A DNA stretch of 64,000 nucleotides from HGM04593 sp045646845 (GCA_045646845.1 JAZRLO010000001.1:124001-188000), one strand, 5' to 3'; positions 16,981-26,205 are shown, counted from the stretch's first letter. Program-made: numbers and translations. The notes: a model not told the origin generated them from the letters alone.

Positions 16981-18537
16981 TTATCTGTTAGCCTGTTTGG
17001 GACGCATCTTTATCAACGGCACGAGCATCTCCTCCATGGAAATGCCTCCATGCTGGAACGTATCCCTGTAATACGACACATAATAGTTGTAGTTGTTCGG
17101 GTATGCAAAGAAACTGTTCCCGGTCGCGAATATGTAGCTCGTACTTATATTCGGTGACGGCAGGAAAGCCTTTGCAGGTTCTTTTATCTCAAAGATATCC
17201 TTGCTGTTGCAGTTCAGTGCCTTGCCGAGTTTGTAGCGCAGGTTGGTGTTGGTGTTCTTATCCCCGATTACCTTTGTCGGTGTATTCACCTGTATGCTTC
17301 CGTGGTCGGTTGTCATTACAACCGTATAGCCGCTTTCTGCAAGTATTTCGAACAGCTGCCTTATGGCCGAGTGGCGTATCCATGATTGTGTTATTGAACG
17401 GTAAGCCGCTTCGTTCGCAGCAAGTTCGCGCACCATGAGCGATTCGGTGCGTGCATGCGAAAGCATGTCTATGAAGTTTATTACAAGTACGTTGATGCTG
17501 TTCTTCGACAGGTTCTTTATTGTGTTGATATATTTTTCTGCCGCAGTGGAAGTCAGCACTTTGTTGTACGAAAAACTGTCTTTGCGGCGGTAACGTGCAA
17601 TCTGTGTGGCTATAAGCTGCTCCTCGTTGAGGTTCTTGCCCTCCTCTTCCTCCTCATCGACCCACAAGGCCGGGAACATCTCCTTTATCTGGCTGGGCAT
17701 GAGTCCCGAGAATATGGCGTTCCTTGCGTACTGTGTGGCTGTGGGCAGTATGCTCGTGTAGAGTTCTTCCTCTATGTCGAAACTGCGGCCTATCTCATCG
17801 GCAAGAACGCGCCACTGGTCGTACCGGAAATTGTCGATGATGATGAAGAATACCTTTTCGCCGTTATCGACAAGCGGGAATATGCGTTCACGGAACAGGT
17901 CGTGGCTCATCATCGGTCTCTCTTGACGTTCGCCGGACATCCACTCCATGTAATTTTTCTTAATGAAGCGCGCGAACATGCTGTTCGCCTCCTCGTTCTG
18001 CGTCTTCAGCATATCGTGCATCTGCCTGTCGGCATTCTCGAGTTTCAACTCCCAATTGACTATTCTTTTATATACGTCTTTCCACTCTTCGATGCTTCCT
18101 GCGTCAGATATCTGCATCGAAAGTTTGCCGAAGCTCTGCTGGTAGTCACTGTTTGCCTTTTCGGCCACAATCTCTTTGCTGTGTATGTTTTTTTTGAGCG
18201 TAAGGAGTATCTGGTTCGGGTTTACGGGCTTTATCAGGTAGTCGGCAATCTTTGAGCCGATGGCCTGCTCCATGATGTCCTCCTCCTCGCTCTTTGTTAC
18301 CATGACAACGGGTGTCGAAGGCTGAATCTCCTTTATCGCCGCAAGTGTCTCAAGTCCTGTGAGACCCGGCATGTTCTCGTCGAGCAGGACGAGGTCGAAA
18401 GACCCCTTGCGGCATGCCTCGATGGCATCGGGACCGTTGGTGACCGTGGCCACTTCATAGCCCTTGTTCTTCAAAAATATGATGTGGGCGTTCAGAAGCT
18501 CAATCTCATCATCAGCCCAAAGCAGTCTGTTTGCCAT
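16981..18537 (-). CDS. porX: PorX-type response regulator with C-terminal PglZ/alkaline-phosphatase domain
   Basis: A 518-residue two-domain protein. The receiver domain (1 to about 120) has the acidic pair DD at 9-10, phospho-acceptor Asp53 in LLDENMPG, Thr81 and Lys103 (LIKP). It is followed by a helical linker. The large alkaline-phosphatase-fold domain carries IIDNFRYDQW and TTDHGSIQ, which supply metal ligands. In Porphyromonas and Flavobacterium, PorX works with the kinase PorY and sigma factor SigP to control the type IX secretion system and hydrolyses oligonucleotides. No kinase gene is adjacent. The ATG at 18537 (MANRLLWADD) is chosen because the frame upstream of it is unlike the family. 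The gene follows porW by 55 bp. Confidence 0.88.
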   Translation of the reverse strand: MANRLLWADDEIELLNAHIIFLKNKGYEVATVTNGPDAIEACRKGSFDLVLLDENMPGLTGLETLAAIKEIQPSTPVVMVTKSEEEDIMEQAIGSKIADYLIKPVNPNQILLTLKKNIHSKEIVAEKANSDYQQSFGKLSMQISDAGSIEEWKDVYKRIVNWELKLENADRQMHDMLKTQNEEANSMFARFIKKNYMEWMSGERQERPMMSHDLFRERIFPLVDNGEKVFFIIIDNFRYDQWRVLADEIGRSFDIEEELYTSILPTATQYARNAIFSGLMPSQIKEMFPALWVDEEEEEGKNLNEEQLIATQIARYRRKDSFSYNKVLTSTAAEKYINTIKNLSKNSINVLVINFIDMLSHARTESLMVRELAANEAAYRSITQSWIRHSAIRQLFEILAESGYTVVMTTDHGSIQVNTPTKVIGDKNTNTNLRYKLGKALNCNSKDIFEIKEPAKAFLPSPNISTSYIFATGNSFFAYPNNYNYYVSYYRDTFQHGGISMEEMLVPLIKMRPKQANR

Positions 18538-18592
18538 AAATGAAACGTTTTCTATTATATATATCAAACTTTGCGGATACCTGCATCTGTTT

Positions 18593-21439
18593 TCACTCCT
18601 CCCTTTCGGGACTGTCCGGCTCTGCCTCATTGTCGGTCTCTCCGGGTTCGTCAAGGGTGTATCCGTCTATCTCCACTTCGGGTATTCCCATGAAGTTCTC
18701 TTCGTAGAACTTGCGGTATTCCTCGAACGTGTAGTGTTTCAATAACAAATCAAGGTTACCTTTTGATATTATTATCGCGTTTATTCCTTCGAGAAGCGTT
18801 GCGGTCTCCCTGTTTTCATATAGTCTCTTCCTGTAAAGGAACGCTTCGTCAAAGTTTAGGAACTCCTTCACTTCGAACAGCGTTATCTCAGTCATCTCCT
18901 CGAATGACATCTCGAAGTTGCGGACCATATAACGTGAGAAGTTGTAGCGTGCCATCTCGAATAGCAGTCTCTTCTTGTCAACTGACTCTCCCGGGAATGC
19001 CAGCACGAAATAGTACGGTTCATCGCGTCCGGTGCTGAATGCAGGCACGCTGTCTCTCTCTCCGACAATGGTTCCGTCCATCTTGCGCTCCCATATAGAT
19101 GTTGATATGCCGCTCTGCAGCAGACGGCCCTCTTTCAGACCGGTAGATATCGATGCCGCTATCAGGCTTATGCTGTCGCTCTGGTGTTCCGCGACAAGGC
19201 TTTCAAGCGCAGTGAGAGCCTCATCCTCTCTGCCGCTGTACAGCTTTGCCATGGCGTCAATGAAACAGAATCTTGCGCGGTGGCTTCCGTCGGGGTACTT
19301 CGCGGCCGAGTAGCTGTTCTCCTTTATTACATCATCATACTCCATCTGTGTATAGTGCATGTATGCCTTGGCATATATCGAATCCTCTTTCTGCTTTATC
19401 ACTATGGCATTGTCAAAGAAATCGGGCTCCTGTATGAGCTTTGTGATAGTGCTGTCAGGGTAGTTCTCAACAAGCAGTCTCTTGTAGTGTGCAGCCTTCT
19501 CCGGCTCGTCCCATCTTGAGCATGCCAGGAACAGCTGGTAATAGGTGTCGGCAAGTCTATCGAATTCGGGATACTCCTCGGGGATGCGTTCCAGATATTT
19601 TAGTGTCAGTTCCTTGTCATTGACATTCTCCTTGAAGCGTATGCCCGATTCGTAGAGGGCGTTGCGCAACTTCTCATGCGCGGCACTCTTTTGTTCCTCT
19701 GTCGCAGGTATGCGTTGCAGGTAGAATTCTCTTGTGGTGGGGTCTGTCGATAGTGTGTCCGCACTCTCGGCCATTTCCTGCAGGTCTCCTGCCGCAATGC
19801 TGTCGGTGGCAATGCTGTCGGTCGGAAGCCCGTCATAGTCTATGCTGTCCGAGGGTATTGTGTCGTTCATCATCAACGATGAAATCTCGTTGCTGAACCG
19901 CCAATAATCCTTCAGGTTTCTGTCTCCCCATTTCTGTTTGAATGTCCTTATGCCTTGGGATACGATCTGTGGGTTGTAGAAGTACCATTGCTGTTTCTCG
20001 TTCTGGTCGATGATTGTCATTCCGGCCTGTGTGCCGGCATTGTCGAGCTCGCTTCCGCCGCTCTCGCGCTCAAGCTTCTTCTCTTCCTTCTTCCTCAGCT
20101 CTTCCTTGCGCTTCTCCTCTTCGATGAGTTCATCAATGATGGGGTACAGTTCATCCGGCGTCAGCGTGGCCCAATAAAGCAGTTCGCTCTGTTCTTCAAC
20201 AACGTCGGTGTATTGCACGAGGTCACCGAGAACAGTGCTCCTGAACTGGACCTCCTCGTGGTCGGGTGACTCCTCCGTAATCGTCGGCAAAGCCTTGCTG
20301 TAGTTCTCGTGCGATTTCGAGAACTTCTCCTTCTCCCAGAAAATCCTTGCGAGCGACAGGTGCAGCATGCCTGTGCCGTAGTCGCCCGATTTGCCTTCGG
20401 CCACTCCTGTCTCGTATGCCTTTATCGCCTCTGCCGTGTCTTTCTGGCTAAGATGTATGTTGCCTATGGCATAATATATCTGCGAGAGATAATCCTCGTT
20501 TTTTGATGACCTCGCCATCCTTTTCAGCTTGCGGAGTATCTTCTTGTGGTTCTCGTCCGTAGCCATTTCGGTCTGCCTTATACGTGCGTTGAATTCCAGC
20601 TCGTAAGGCGGGCTTGCCGATATTGTCTTACCGAAATTGCGGTATGCGGCCTTCTTGTCGCCTGTTATGGCGTACAACTGCCCCAAAAGGTAGTGCTCGC
20701 GCGCCTTCTCCAGCGCGGTTATCCCGTCGCGCTTGATTCCTTTCTCAATGTATGGTATGGCTTCGCTGAACCGCCCCTGTTTCATGAGAAGGTTCCCTTT
20801 TGCCCGTGCGAACTCCTCTTCGAGCCCGTCGGGTACAGTGTCGCGCTCCGTTCTCTGCAGAAGGTCTTCCGTTTCGTACAGCCAGTCAAGCTCCGTGTAG
20901 CACTTGGCAAGGCCTATGCGTGCCCTGGCAACAATCTCGTCCTTGTTCTCATAGAGCCTCGATATGTATATGTATGTACTTGCGGCTTCGGTGAACTCTC
21001 CTTTCTGCATCTGGGCATCAGCCATCATTAACCATGCTTTCCACAGGAATGGGTTGAACTCCTTCTGTGCGTAGAACTCTTTCTGTTTCTGTGTCAGTTT
21101 CTTGCCGGCCGGCTTTTTGGGTTTTCTCTTTATGGAGTGGTTCTTTATGGCTTTCTGCGCCTTTTCTATGGCCTTGTCGTAGTCTCCCGTGCCTATTTTC
21201 TGCGTGTTTGCGTTGCTGACGATGAGAAGGGGCAGCTGTTCCAGATAATTGTCCTTGTGTCCGCTTATCTGTGCCTTGCGGGCTTTTTTGTACGCCACGT
21301 TTCCGTTGTAGTAGGTGTTGTAACGCGCAAAGAATGCATGATAAGCACGTGACGTGGCCGTGTTGTTCTTGCGGCTGGCACATCCGTACAAGGCTGCAAG
21401 AATCATAAGGAACAATATGTATCGGGTATGTTTTGTCAC
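18593..21439 (-). CDS. porW: PorW/SprE-like TPR lipoprotein of the type IX secretion pathway
   Basis: The 948-residue protein has a lipoprotein signal ending ALYGC (Cys20). Many TPR units run along residues 40-350 (NPFLWKAWLMMADAQMQKGEF, GRFSEAIPYIEKGI, DKKAAYRNFGKTI) and 600-780. A Lys/Glu-rich coiled stretch lies near 440-470, and a Ser/Asp/Thr-rich segment near 545-590. The final 100 residues are acidic. This matches the PorW/SprE proteins that help energise or assemble the type IX secretion translocon. It is placed directly before porX, which supports the assignment. I rate it below certainty because long TPR lipoproteins are easily confused. Confidence 0.75.
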   Translation of the reverse strand: MTKHTRYILFLMILAALYGCASRKNNTATSRAYHAFFARYNTYYNGNVAYKKARKAQISGHKDNYLEQLPLLIVSNANTQKIGTGDYDKAIEKAQKAIKNHSIKRKPKKPAGKKLTQKQKEFYAQKEFNPFLWKAWLMMADAQMQKGEFTEAASTYIYISRLYENKDEIVARARIGLAKCYTELDWLYETEDLLQRTERDTVPDGLEEEFARAKGNLLMKQGRFSEAIPYIEKGIKRDGITALEKAREHYLLGQLYAITGDKKAAYRNFGKTISASPPYELEFNARIRQTEMATDENHKKILRKLKRMARSSKNEDYLSQIYYAIGNIHLSQKDTAEAIKAYETGVAEGKSGDYGTGMLHLSLARIFWEKEKFSKSHENYSKALPTITEESPDHEEVQFRSTVLGDLVQYTDVVEEQSELLYWATLTPDELYPIIDELIEEEKRKEELRKKEEKKLERESGGSELDNAGTQAGMTIIDQNEKQQWYFYNPQIVSQGIRTFKQKWGDRNLKDYWRFSNEISSLMMNDTIPSDSIDYDGLPTDSIATDSIAAGDLQEMAESADTLSTDPTTREFYLQRIPATEEQKSAAHEKLRNALYESGIRFKENVNDKELTLKYLERIPEEYPEFDRLADTYYQLFLACSRWDEPEKAAHYKRLLVENYPDSTITKLIQEPDFFDNAIVIKQKEDSIYAKAYMHYTQMEYDDVIKENSYSAAKYPDGSHRARFCFIDAMAKLYSGREDEALTALESLVAEHQSDSISLIAASISTGLKEGRLLQSGISTSIWERKMDGTIVGERDSVPAFSTGRDEPYYFVLAFPGESVDKKRLLFEMARYNFSRYMVRNFEMSFEEMTEITLFEVKEFLNFDEAFLYRKRLYENRETATLLEGINAIIISKGNLDLLLKHYTFEEYRKFYEENFMGIPEVEIDGYTLDEPGETDNEAEPDSPEREE

Positions 21440-21501
21440 TTCTTGTCTCTATAATGGTATATAACTCGCGGACGGGCTGTTTATTGTCTCTCTTTCCGCG
21501 T

Positions 21502-21882
21502 TTATTGCAGCATCAGCAGTACCTCCTCCTTTATTTCGGCCGGCAGTTCTATTCCTCTTGTCTGCAGGCAGTGTACCCAGTTGTCAACTTCGTCCTGATG
21601 CATTGTGTAGAGTACCTGGCGGAATTCTTCGATATCCTCGTCGGTGTACTCTTCCTGTACTGTTCCTTTGAAGCGGTCCAACTCTTCATCATCGAAATAG
21701 AGGTTGCTGTTGTCGTATCCCTTGGCGCAGTTCGTGTGCTTGCCGCAGCATACTCCATCTGCGGCGTCGTGCTCATGATGGTGGTCGCCTGCATCGGCGG
21801 TCTTGTGGAATAGGCGCAAGAATAGGAATGCTCCAACAAGCAGGAGCATGATGGCTGAAAGAATTATCGCATGCGTACTCAT
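21502..21882 (-). CDS. Small membrane-anchored protein with a His/Cys metal-binding-like segment
   Basis: 126 residues. A single membrane span sits at about 5-24 (AIILSAIMLLLVGAFLFL). It is followed by DHHHEHD and CCGKHTNC, a cluster of five His and three Cys that could bind metal. The rest is acidic and helical (YTDEDIEEFRQVLYTM, DEVDNWVHCLQTRGIELP). It resembles a conserved Bacteroidales protein of unknown role. It lies 62 bp before porW and is probably the first gene of that operon. Confidence 0.7.
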   Translation of the reverse strand: MSTHAIILSAIMLLLVGAFLFLRLFHKTADAGDHHHEHDAADGVCCGKHTNCAKGYDNSNLYFDDEELDRFKGTVQEEYTDEDIEEFRQVLYTMHQDEVDNWVHCLQTRGIELPAEIKEEVLLMLQ

Positions 21883-22231
21883 CTTCTGATTCTGTTGTTT
21901 TTACTGTATTTCCGGCATTGTATTTGCCGACACTACAAAGTTATGGAATAAAAATGAAGTTTTATTATATATCCTAAGATATTTATATAAATAAAATATA
22001 TGCCGTGATGTGGTGCCGTTCATGATGTCTCCTGACAAAATGTTATTTATCCGCGATTTTGTCTGTTTTGTTGAAAAATAAAAAATATTTTATCTTTTTG
22101 TCAAAAAAAAGTCGTTATTTCTTTTTGTTTAAATATAAAATCGTATCTTCGCCCATTGAGGTGGTGCGTTGACGCTACCGCTTCGGTTGGCAAAATGACA
22201 GTTTGTTTAAAATAAATCAATTAAGACGAAA
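21883..22231. other. Divergent AT-rich intergenic region
   Basis: This 349-bp stretch separates the minus-strand porW operon from the plus-strand FKBP genes. It is rich in A/T tracts. A weak plus-strand promoter is visible: TTTG at 22124-22127 and TATCTTCG at 22144-22151, but only 16 bp apart instead of 19. No gene is supported. Confidence 0.5.
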
Positions 22232-22816
22232 ATGGATAAATTCAGTTATGGCCTCGGTATGGGAATAGGCCAGAATTTGCTTTCTATGGGTGTTGAGGGC
22301 ATGAGTGTTGAGGACTTCGTTAAGGGCGTAAGTGATGTGCTTGCAGGGAAAAAACCTGAAATGTCACATGCCGAAGCACAACAGGTTGTCAATGAACATT
22401 TCAGAAAGCTTGCCGAACAGGCATATGAGATGAACAAGAAGGGCGGCGAGGAATTCCTTGCGGCGAATGCCAAGAAAGAGGGTGTCGTTACTCTCCCGAG
22501 CGGTCTTCAGTATGAAGTCATCAAGGAGGGCAATGGCAAGAAGCCTTCGGCAACGGACCGTGTGAAATGTCACTACGAGGGAACTCTTATTGACGGAACA
22601 GTATTCGACAGCTCCGTAAAGCGTGGCGAGCCTGCCGTGTTCGGTGTCAACCAGGTGATAAAAGGTTGGGTCGAGGCTCTTCAGCTCATGCAGGAGGGTG
22701 CAAAGTGGCGTCTTTATATTCCTTACGACATGGCGTATGGCGAGAATGGCGCAGGTGAGATGATTCCTCCCTACAGTGCCCTGATTTTCGATGTTGAACT
22801 CATAAGTGTGCTTTGA
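22232..22816 (+). CDS. FKBP-type peptidyl-prolyl cis-trans isomerase (FklB-like), cytoplasmic
   Basis: 194 residues without a signal peptide. The N-terminal dimerisation part (SYGLGMGIGQNL, then VEDFVKGV) is followed by an FKBP domain at about 85-194. That domain has VKCHYEGTLIDGTVFDSS, VIKGWVEALQLM, WRLYIPYDMAYG and the closing PPYSALIFDVEL; these include the active-site aromatic residues. It speeds proline isomerisation during folding. Its stop overlaps the start of the second FKBP gene by one base (TGATG), so the two are translationally coupled. Confidence 0.93.
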   Translation: MDKFSYGLGMGIGQNLLSMGVEGMSVEDFVKGVSDVLAGKKPEMSHAEAQQVVNEHFRKLAEQAYEMNKKGGEEFLAANAKKEGVVTLPSGLQYEVIKEGNGKKPSATDRVKCHYEGTLIDGTVFDSSVKRGEPAVFGVNQVIKGWVEALQLMQEGAKWRLYIPYDMAYGENGAGEMIPPYSALIFDVELISVL

Positions 22817-23649
22817 TGAGGTTCGCCGGTATTGCTTCATTTGCCTCCCTGTGTGCTGTCGTTGCTCCCATGCTATGTGCATGCGGACAGTCGGGTAGCA
22901 GCGAGGTGGCGGTGGAGCTTAAGAACAGGGACGATTCGCTCTCTTTTGCAGTGGGCATGCTTGTCTCTTCCGAGATGCCCAGAGCTATGGCAGAACTGGG
23001 CATAGACGAAACGACTCTGGACGATTTTGTCAGGGGACTGTGCGATGCCTTCCCTGTTGACGACTCTCCCGAAGCCGTGGCATATTCGCATGGTGTGGTT
23101 ATGGCTTCTGCAGCAAAGGACCTGCTCGAGAGTGCCGACGCGGCCATCTATCCCGGTGATACTGTGAAAAAGGTAAACCGCAGACTCTTTCTCGAGGCAT
23201 TGAAGGCGTCGGCCTATAACAAAGGCGATGTCATGCCGCGTGACGTTGCAGTCGATTACTACAACGAGTCCATTTTCCGTTCGGCGAGCGAAGAGTTCAT
23301 GAGGAGCAACAAGGAGCGTCCCGGAGTCGTGGTTCTTCCGAGCGGTGTACAGTACAAAGTAGAAGTGGCGGGAACCGGAAAAGTCGCAACCTCTGCCGAT
23401 GTGGTCAGCTGTATATACAAGGGTACGTACCCGAATGGCAGCACTTTCGACAGTTCCCGTGGTTACGCGGTGGATCTTCCGGTGAATTCGGTGGTTCCCG
23501 GTCTGGCCGAGGTGTTGACCAAACTTCCCGAGGGTACTTCCTGTATGGTCTATATTCCTTGGGAAAGGGCCTATGGTGCCGAGGGATATTCCAGCATACC
23601 GCCTTACAGCGCACTTGTTTTCGAATTGGAAATAGTGAAGATAAAATAA
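22816..23649 (+). CDS. FKBP-type peptidyl-prolyl isomerase, lipoprotein form
   Basis: 277 residues. The signal ends PMLCACGQSG, so a lipoprotein anchored at Cys21 or Cys23 is likely. The N-terminal helical region (45-160) resembles the FklB/Mip dimerisation domain. The FKBP domain spans about 175-277, with VSCIYKGTYPNGSTFDSS, VVPGLAEVL, YIPWERAYG and PPYSALVFELEI. It is the exported partner of the upstream cytoplasmic FKBP and shares its transcript; the ATG at 22816 overlaps the previous stop. Folding of envelope proteins is the likely role. Confidence 0.9.
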   Translation: MRFAGIASFASLCAVVAPMLCACGQSGSSEVAVELKNRDDSLSFAVGMLVSSEMPRAMAELGIDETTLDDFVRGLCDAFPVDDSPEAVAYSHGVVMASAAKDLLESADAAIYPGDTVKKVNRRLFLEALKASAYNKGDVMPRDVAVDYYNESIFRSASEEFMRSNKERPGVVVLPSGVQYKVEVAGTGKVATSADVVSCIYKGTYPNGSTFDSSRGYAVDLPVNSVVPGLAEVLTKLPEGTSCMVYIPWERAYGAEGYSSIPPYSALVFELEIVKIK

Positions 23650-23676
23650 AGAAAAAACAAAAAATAACTGACCGAC

Positions 23677-24144
23677 ATGAAAAACGTAGAATGCAAAGTA
23701 GATGCTCTTGATTTGAAGATTCTCGGCATTATCTCCAAGGATGCCAGAATTCCTTTCCGTAATGTTGCCGAACTGTGCGGAGTGTCACGTGCGGCTATAC
23801 ACCTGCGCGTGCAGCATCTGATAGATATGGGCGTAATTTCAGGCTCTTGCTATGAGATTGACCTCCTTCGTCTGGGTTACAAGACCTGTACATATATAGG
23901 AATACGCCTTGAAAGAGGCTCGATGTACAAGGAGGTGGTGGAGAAACTCCAGGAGATTCCCGAGGTGGTGGAGTGTTGCTATACTACCGGCCCATACTCG
24001 ATTCTTGCCAAGATGTATTCGCATGACAATGAGCATCTGATGCAACTCCTCAACGGACGTGTCCAGGAGATTCCGGGTGTGGTGAGTACGGAGACAATGA
24101 TAGTGCTTGCAAACAGTATCAAGCGCAATATGCCCATTGAGTGA
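23677..24144 (+). CDS. Lrp/AsnC-family transcriptional regulator
   Basis: 155 residues. The N-terminal helix-turn-helix is at about 5-65 (ALDLKILGIISKDARIPFRNVAELCGVS, with recognition helix SRAAIHLRVQHL), and a RAM/AsnC ligand-binding domain follows (about 70-150). It starts 28 bp after the second FKBP gene and may be read from the same transcript. Members sense amino acids; the ligand here cannot be told. The dipeptidase fusion gene 111 bp downstream, which would release amino acids, is a plausible target. Confidence 0.92.
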   Translation: MKNVECKVDALDLKILGIISKDARIPFRNVAELCGVSRAAIHLRVQHLIDMGVISGSCYEIDLLRLGYKTCTYIGIRLERGSMYKEVVEKLQEIPEVVECCYTTGPYSILAKMYSHDNEHLMQLLNGRVQEIPGVVSTETMIVLANSIKRNMPIE

Positions 24145-24216
24145 TATTGTAATTTGTTCATGACATGAATGAGGCTGACTAAAAAGGCACTTTTTTATTC
24201 AACCTTCCGGATTAAT

Positions 24217-24253
24217 AGGGTGACCCTGTTTTCTTTTGGGTCACCCTTCTTTT
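24217..24253 (+). terminator. Hairpin directly before the amidotransferase-dipeptidase start
   Basis: AGGGTGACCC (24217-24226) pairs with GGGTCACCCT (24238-24247), followed by TCTTTT. It reads as a terminator for lrp but ends only 8 bp before the next start codon, so it could also act as an attenuator in that gene's leader. Confidence 0.6.
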
Positions 24254-24255
24254 GA

Positions 24256-26025
24256 ATGATGACGATGAATGACGACAAGTTTGACTTGAAAAAAGAGTTC
24301 GAAACTCTGCACCGTGGTTTTCCTCCTGCCGGGGAACGCCCTGTCATAGGTATTACCGCCAACTTCAGGGACGGCAATGCTGCAGTTGCCGAGGCCTACT
24401 ATGCCTCCATAGTGGAAGCTGGCGGAACTCCCTTCATAATACCCCCTTACGCGAACCGTGAAGCTCTGATTGAGACGCTCGGGCATGTCGATGCCCTGTT
24501 GCTGACAGGCGGGGCCGACATTGATCCGCGTTATATGGGTGAGGAACCCGACTATTCGCTGCTGCATTCCGTAAACCCCAAGCGTGACGGGCAGGAACTG
24601 CTTCTGGTGCGTCTTGCTGACGCCCGTTCCCTACCGATTCTTGGAATATGCCGTGGCATACAGGTGCTTGCTGCCGCATTGGGCGGTAAGGTGCATCAGG
24701 ATCTTTATGCCGGAATAGGTGGCGAACTTCTCAACCATGACCAGGAGCCGGTAGAGCGTGGTGTGGCGACGCATGACGTGGAGCTTGTGGAGGGAAGTCT
24801 CCTTTCGGGAATCTTTTCGGCACGGAGACTTGCCGTGAATACGTTCCATCATCAGTCGGTGAGTGCTGCGCCGGATGGATTCGCTGTTACGGCGTATGCT
24901 ACGGACGGCGTCATAGAGGGTATGGAGAGCATTGACGGACGCTCTATTATCGGTGTACAGTGGCATCCCGAATCGTTCATAATGAATGGGGACAGGTGTA
25001 TGATTCCTCTTTTCTCGTGGCTCGTGGATGAGGCTCGGCTCTATCGTGCTTCCCGCAGCTTCCACGAAAGCAATATTACAATCGATTCGCATTGCGACAC
25101 CCCGATGCTCTTTGAAAAGGGCTATCAGCTCGAAGAGAGGAGCAATGTTGCGCTTGTCGATCTTCATAAGATGACAGAGGGTGGACTTGATGTGGCGACA
25201 ATGGTGGCGTACATTCCGCAGGGGCCGCGTGATGCACATTCTTTGGCTATGGCTACAGAGTATGCCGACAATCTGCTTGCCGGCATTGCGGAGCGTATTG
25301 CCTGCAATAGCAGATATGTCGCGTTGTGCGACGACCCGGACTGTCTGGCCGGGCTTAAAGCTGAGGAACGGAAAATTATCATGAGAGGCATTGAGAACGG
25401 TTATGCGATAGGTCTCGACATTAGTAATATTGAACGTTATGCGCGTATGGGTGTGGTCTATATGACGCTTTGTCATAATGGCGACAATGATATTTGTGAT
25501 TCGGCACGTGGTTGCGGTGAACATGGTGGTCTGAGTGCCTTCGGTGTCGATGTGGTGAAGGAGATGAACCGCGTGGGAATGGTCGTTGACCTTTCTCATG
25601 CCGCAGAGAGTACCTTCTACGATGTCATCGAATGCAGTACGAAGCCCGTAGTATGTTCTCATTCGTCGTGCCGTGCCCTGTGTGACCATCCGAGGAATCT
25701 TACCGACAAACAATTGGCGGCCATCGCCGCTAAGGGTGGTGTAGTACAGGTGACAATGTACAGCGGTTTCCTGCGCAAGGATGGAACCGCATCTCTCGCC
25801 GATTTCATGTCTCATCTTGAGCATGCTGTTTCAGTTGCAGGGATTGACCATGTGGGAATAGGTACCGATTTCGACGGTGATGGCGGTATCGAGGGTTGCT
25901 CCGATGCCTCGCAGTTGCGGAACATAACCCGAGAACTCTTCCGCAGAGGGTATAACGTGGCTGATGTCGCGAAAATATGGGGCGGAAACTGGTTGCGCGT
26001 GCTTCGCGAGGTTCGTGGCAAATGA
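24256..26025 (+). CDS. Fusion of a PuuD-like class I glutamine amidotransferase and an M19 membrane-dipeptidase-type domain
   Basis: 589 residues with two enzymes in one chain and no signal peptide, so it is cytoplasmic. Residues 25-265 form a peptidase C26 / gamma-glutamyl hydrolase domain: LLTGGADIDP, nucleophile Cys in GICRG, and the catalytic His/Glu in WHPES. Residues 275-589 form a renal-dipeptidase-like (M19) metal hydrolase: IDSHCDTP (HxD), VDLSH, CSHSS and GIGTDFDG. The pairing suggests removal of a gamma-glutamyl group followed by hydrolysis of the remaining dipeptide, or turnover of gamma-glutamyl dipeptides; this is an inference. Start codons at 24256, 24259 and 24265 are all possible. 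Confidence 0.9.
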   Translation: MMTMNDDKFDLKKEFETLHRGFPPAGERPVIGITANFRDGNAAVAEAYYASIVEAGGTPFIIPPYANREALIETLGHVDALLLTGGADIDPRYMGEEPDYSLLHSVNPKRDGQELLLVRLADARSLPILGICRGIQVLAAALGGKVHQDLYAGIGGELLNHDQEPVERGVATHDVELVEGSLLSGIFSARRLAVNTFHHQSVSAAPDGFAVTAYATDGVIEGMESIDGRSIIGVQWHPESFIMNGDRCMIPLFSWLVDEARLYRASRSFHESNITIDSHCDTPMLFEKGYQLEERSNVALVDLHKMTEGGLDVATMVAYIPQGPRDAHSLAMATEYADNLLAGIAERIACNSRYVALCDDPDCLAGLKAEERKIIMRGIENGYAIGLDISNIERYARMGVVYMTLCHNGDNDICDSARGCGEHGGLSAFGVDVVKEMNRVGMVVDLSHAAESTFYDVIECSTKPVVCSHSSCRALCDHPRNLTDKQLAAIAAKGGVVQVTMYSGFLRKDGTASLADFMSHLEHAVSVAGIDHVGIGTDFDGDGGIEGCSDASQLRNITRELFRRGYNVADVAKIWGGNWLRVLREVRGK

Positions 26026-26085
26026 TGCTTTTGGACGGTTTTATGGGTGTTTTTTTATAATGTGAAAAATTATTTTTGCTTTTTT

Positions 26086-26116
26086 ATTGCGTATTGACGA
26101 AATTTGTGTACCTTTG
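26086..26116 (+). promoter_or_regulatory. Promoter of tRNA-Pro
   Basis: ATTG (26086-26089), a 19-bp spacer and TACCTTTG (26109-26116) form a near-consensus Bacteroidales promoter 14 bp before the tRNA. Confidence 0.65.
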
Positions 26117-26130
26117 CACTCGCAATTGAG

Positions 26131-26205
26131 CGGGATGTAGCTCAGCCCGGTTAGAGTACGCGTCTGGGGGGCGTGTGGTCGCTGGTTCGAATCCAGTCAT
26201 CCCGA
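26131..26205 (+). tRNA. tRNA-Pro (anticodon GGG)
   Basis: 75 nt fold into a cloverleaf. The acceptor stem is CGGGATG with CATCCCG and discriminator A. The D-arm stem is GCTC/GAGT. The anticodon stem CGCGT/GCGTG encloses the loop CTGGGGG, which gives anticodon GGG. The T-arm is CTGG-TTCGAAT-CCAG. No CCA is encoded. It reads CCC and CCU proline codons. Confidence 0.95.

Noticed and set aside
17455..18255. Open frame of 266 codons on the plus strand opposite porX
   Set aside because: It lies wholly inside porX, which has intact receiver and PglZ motifs; the shadow product shows no domain.
24631..25824. Long antisense open frame of 397 codons opposite the amidotransferase-dipeptidase gene
   Set aside because: The sense frame carries two complete enzyme domains with all motifs; the antisense product has no recognisable motif and arises from codon bias.
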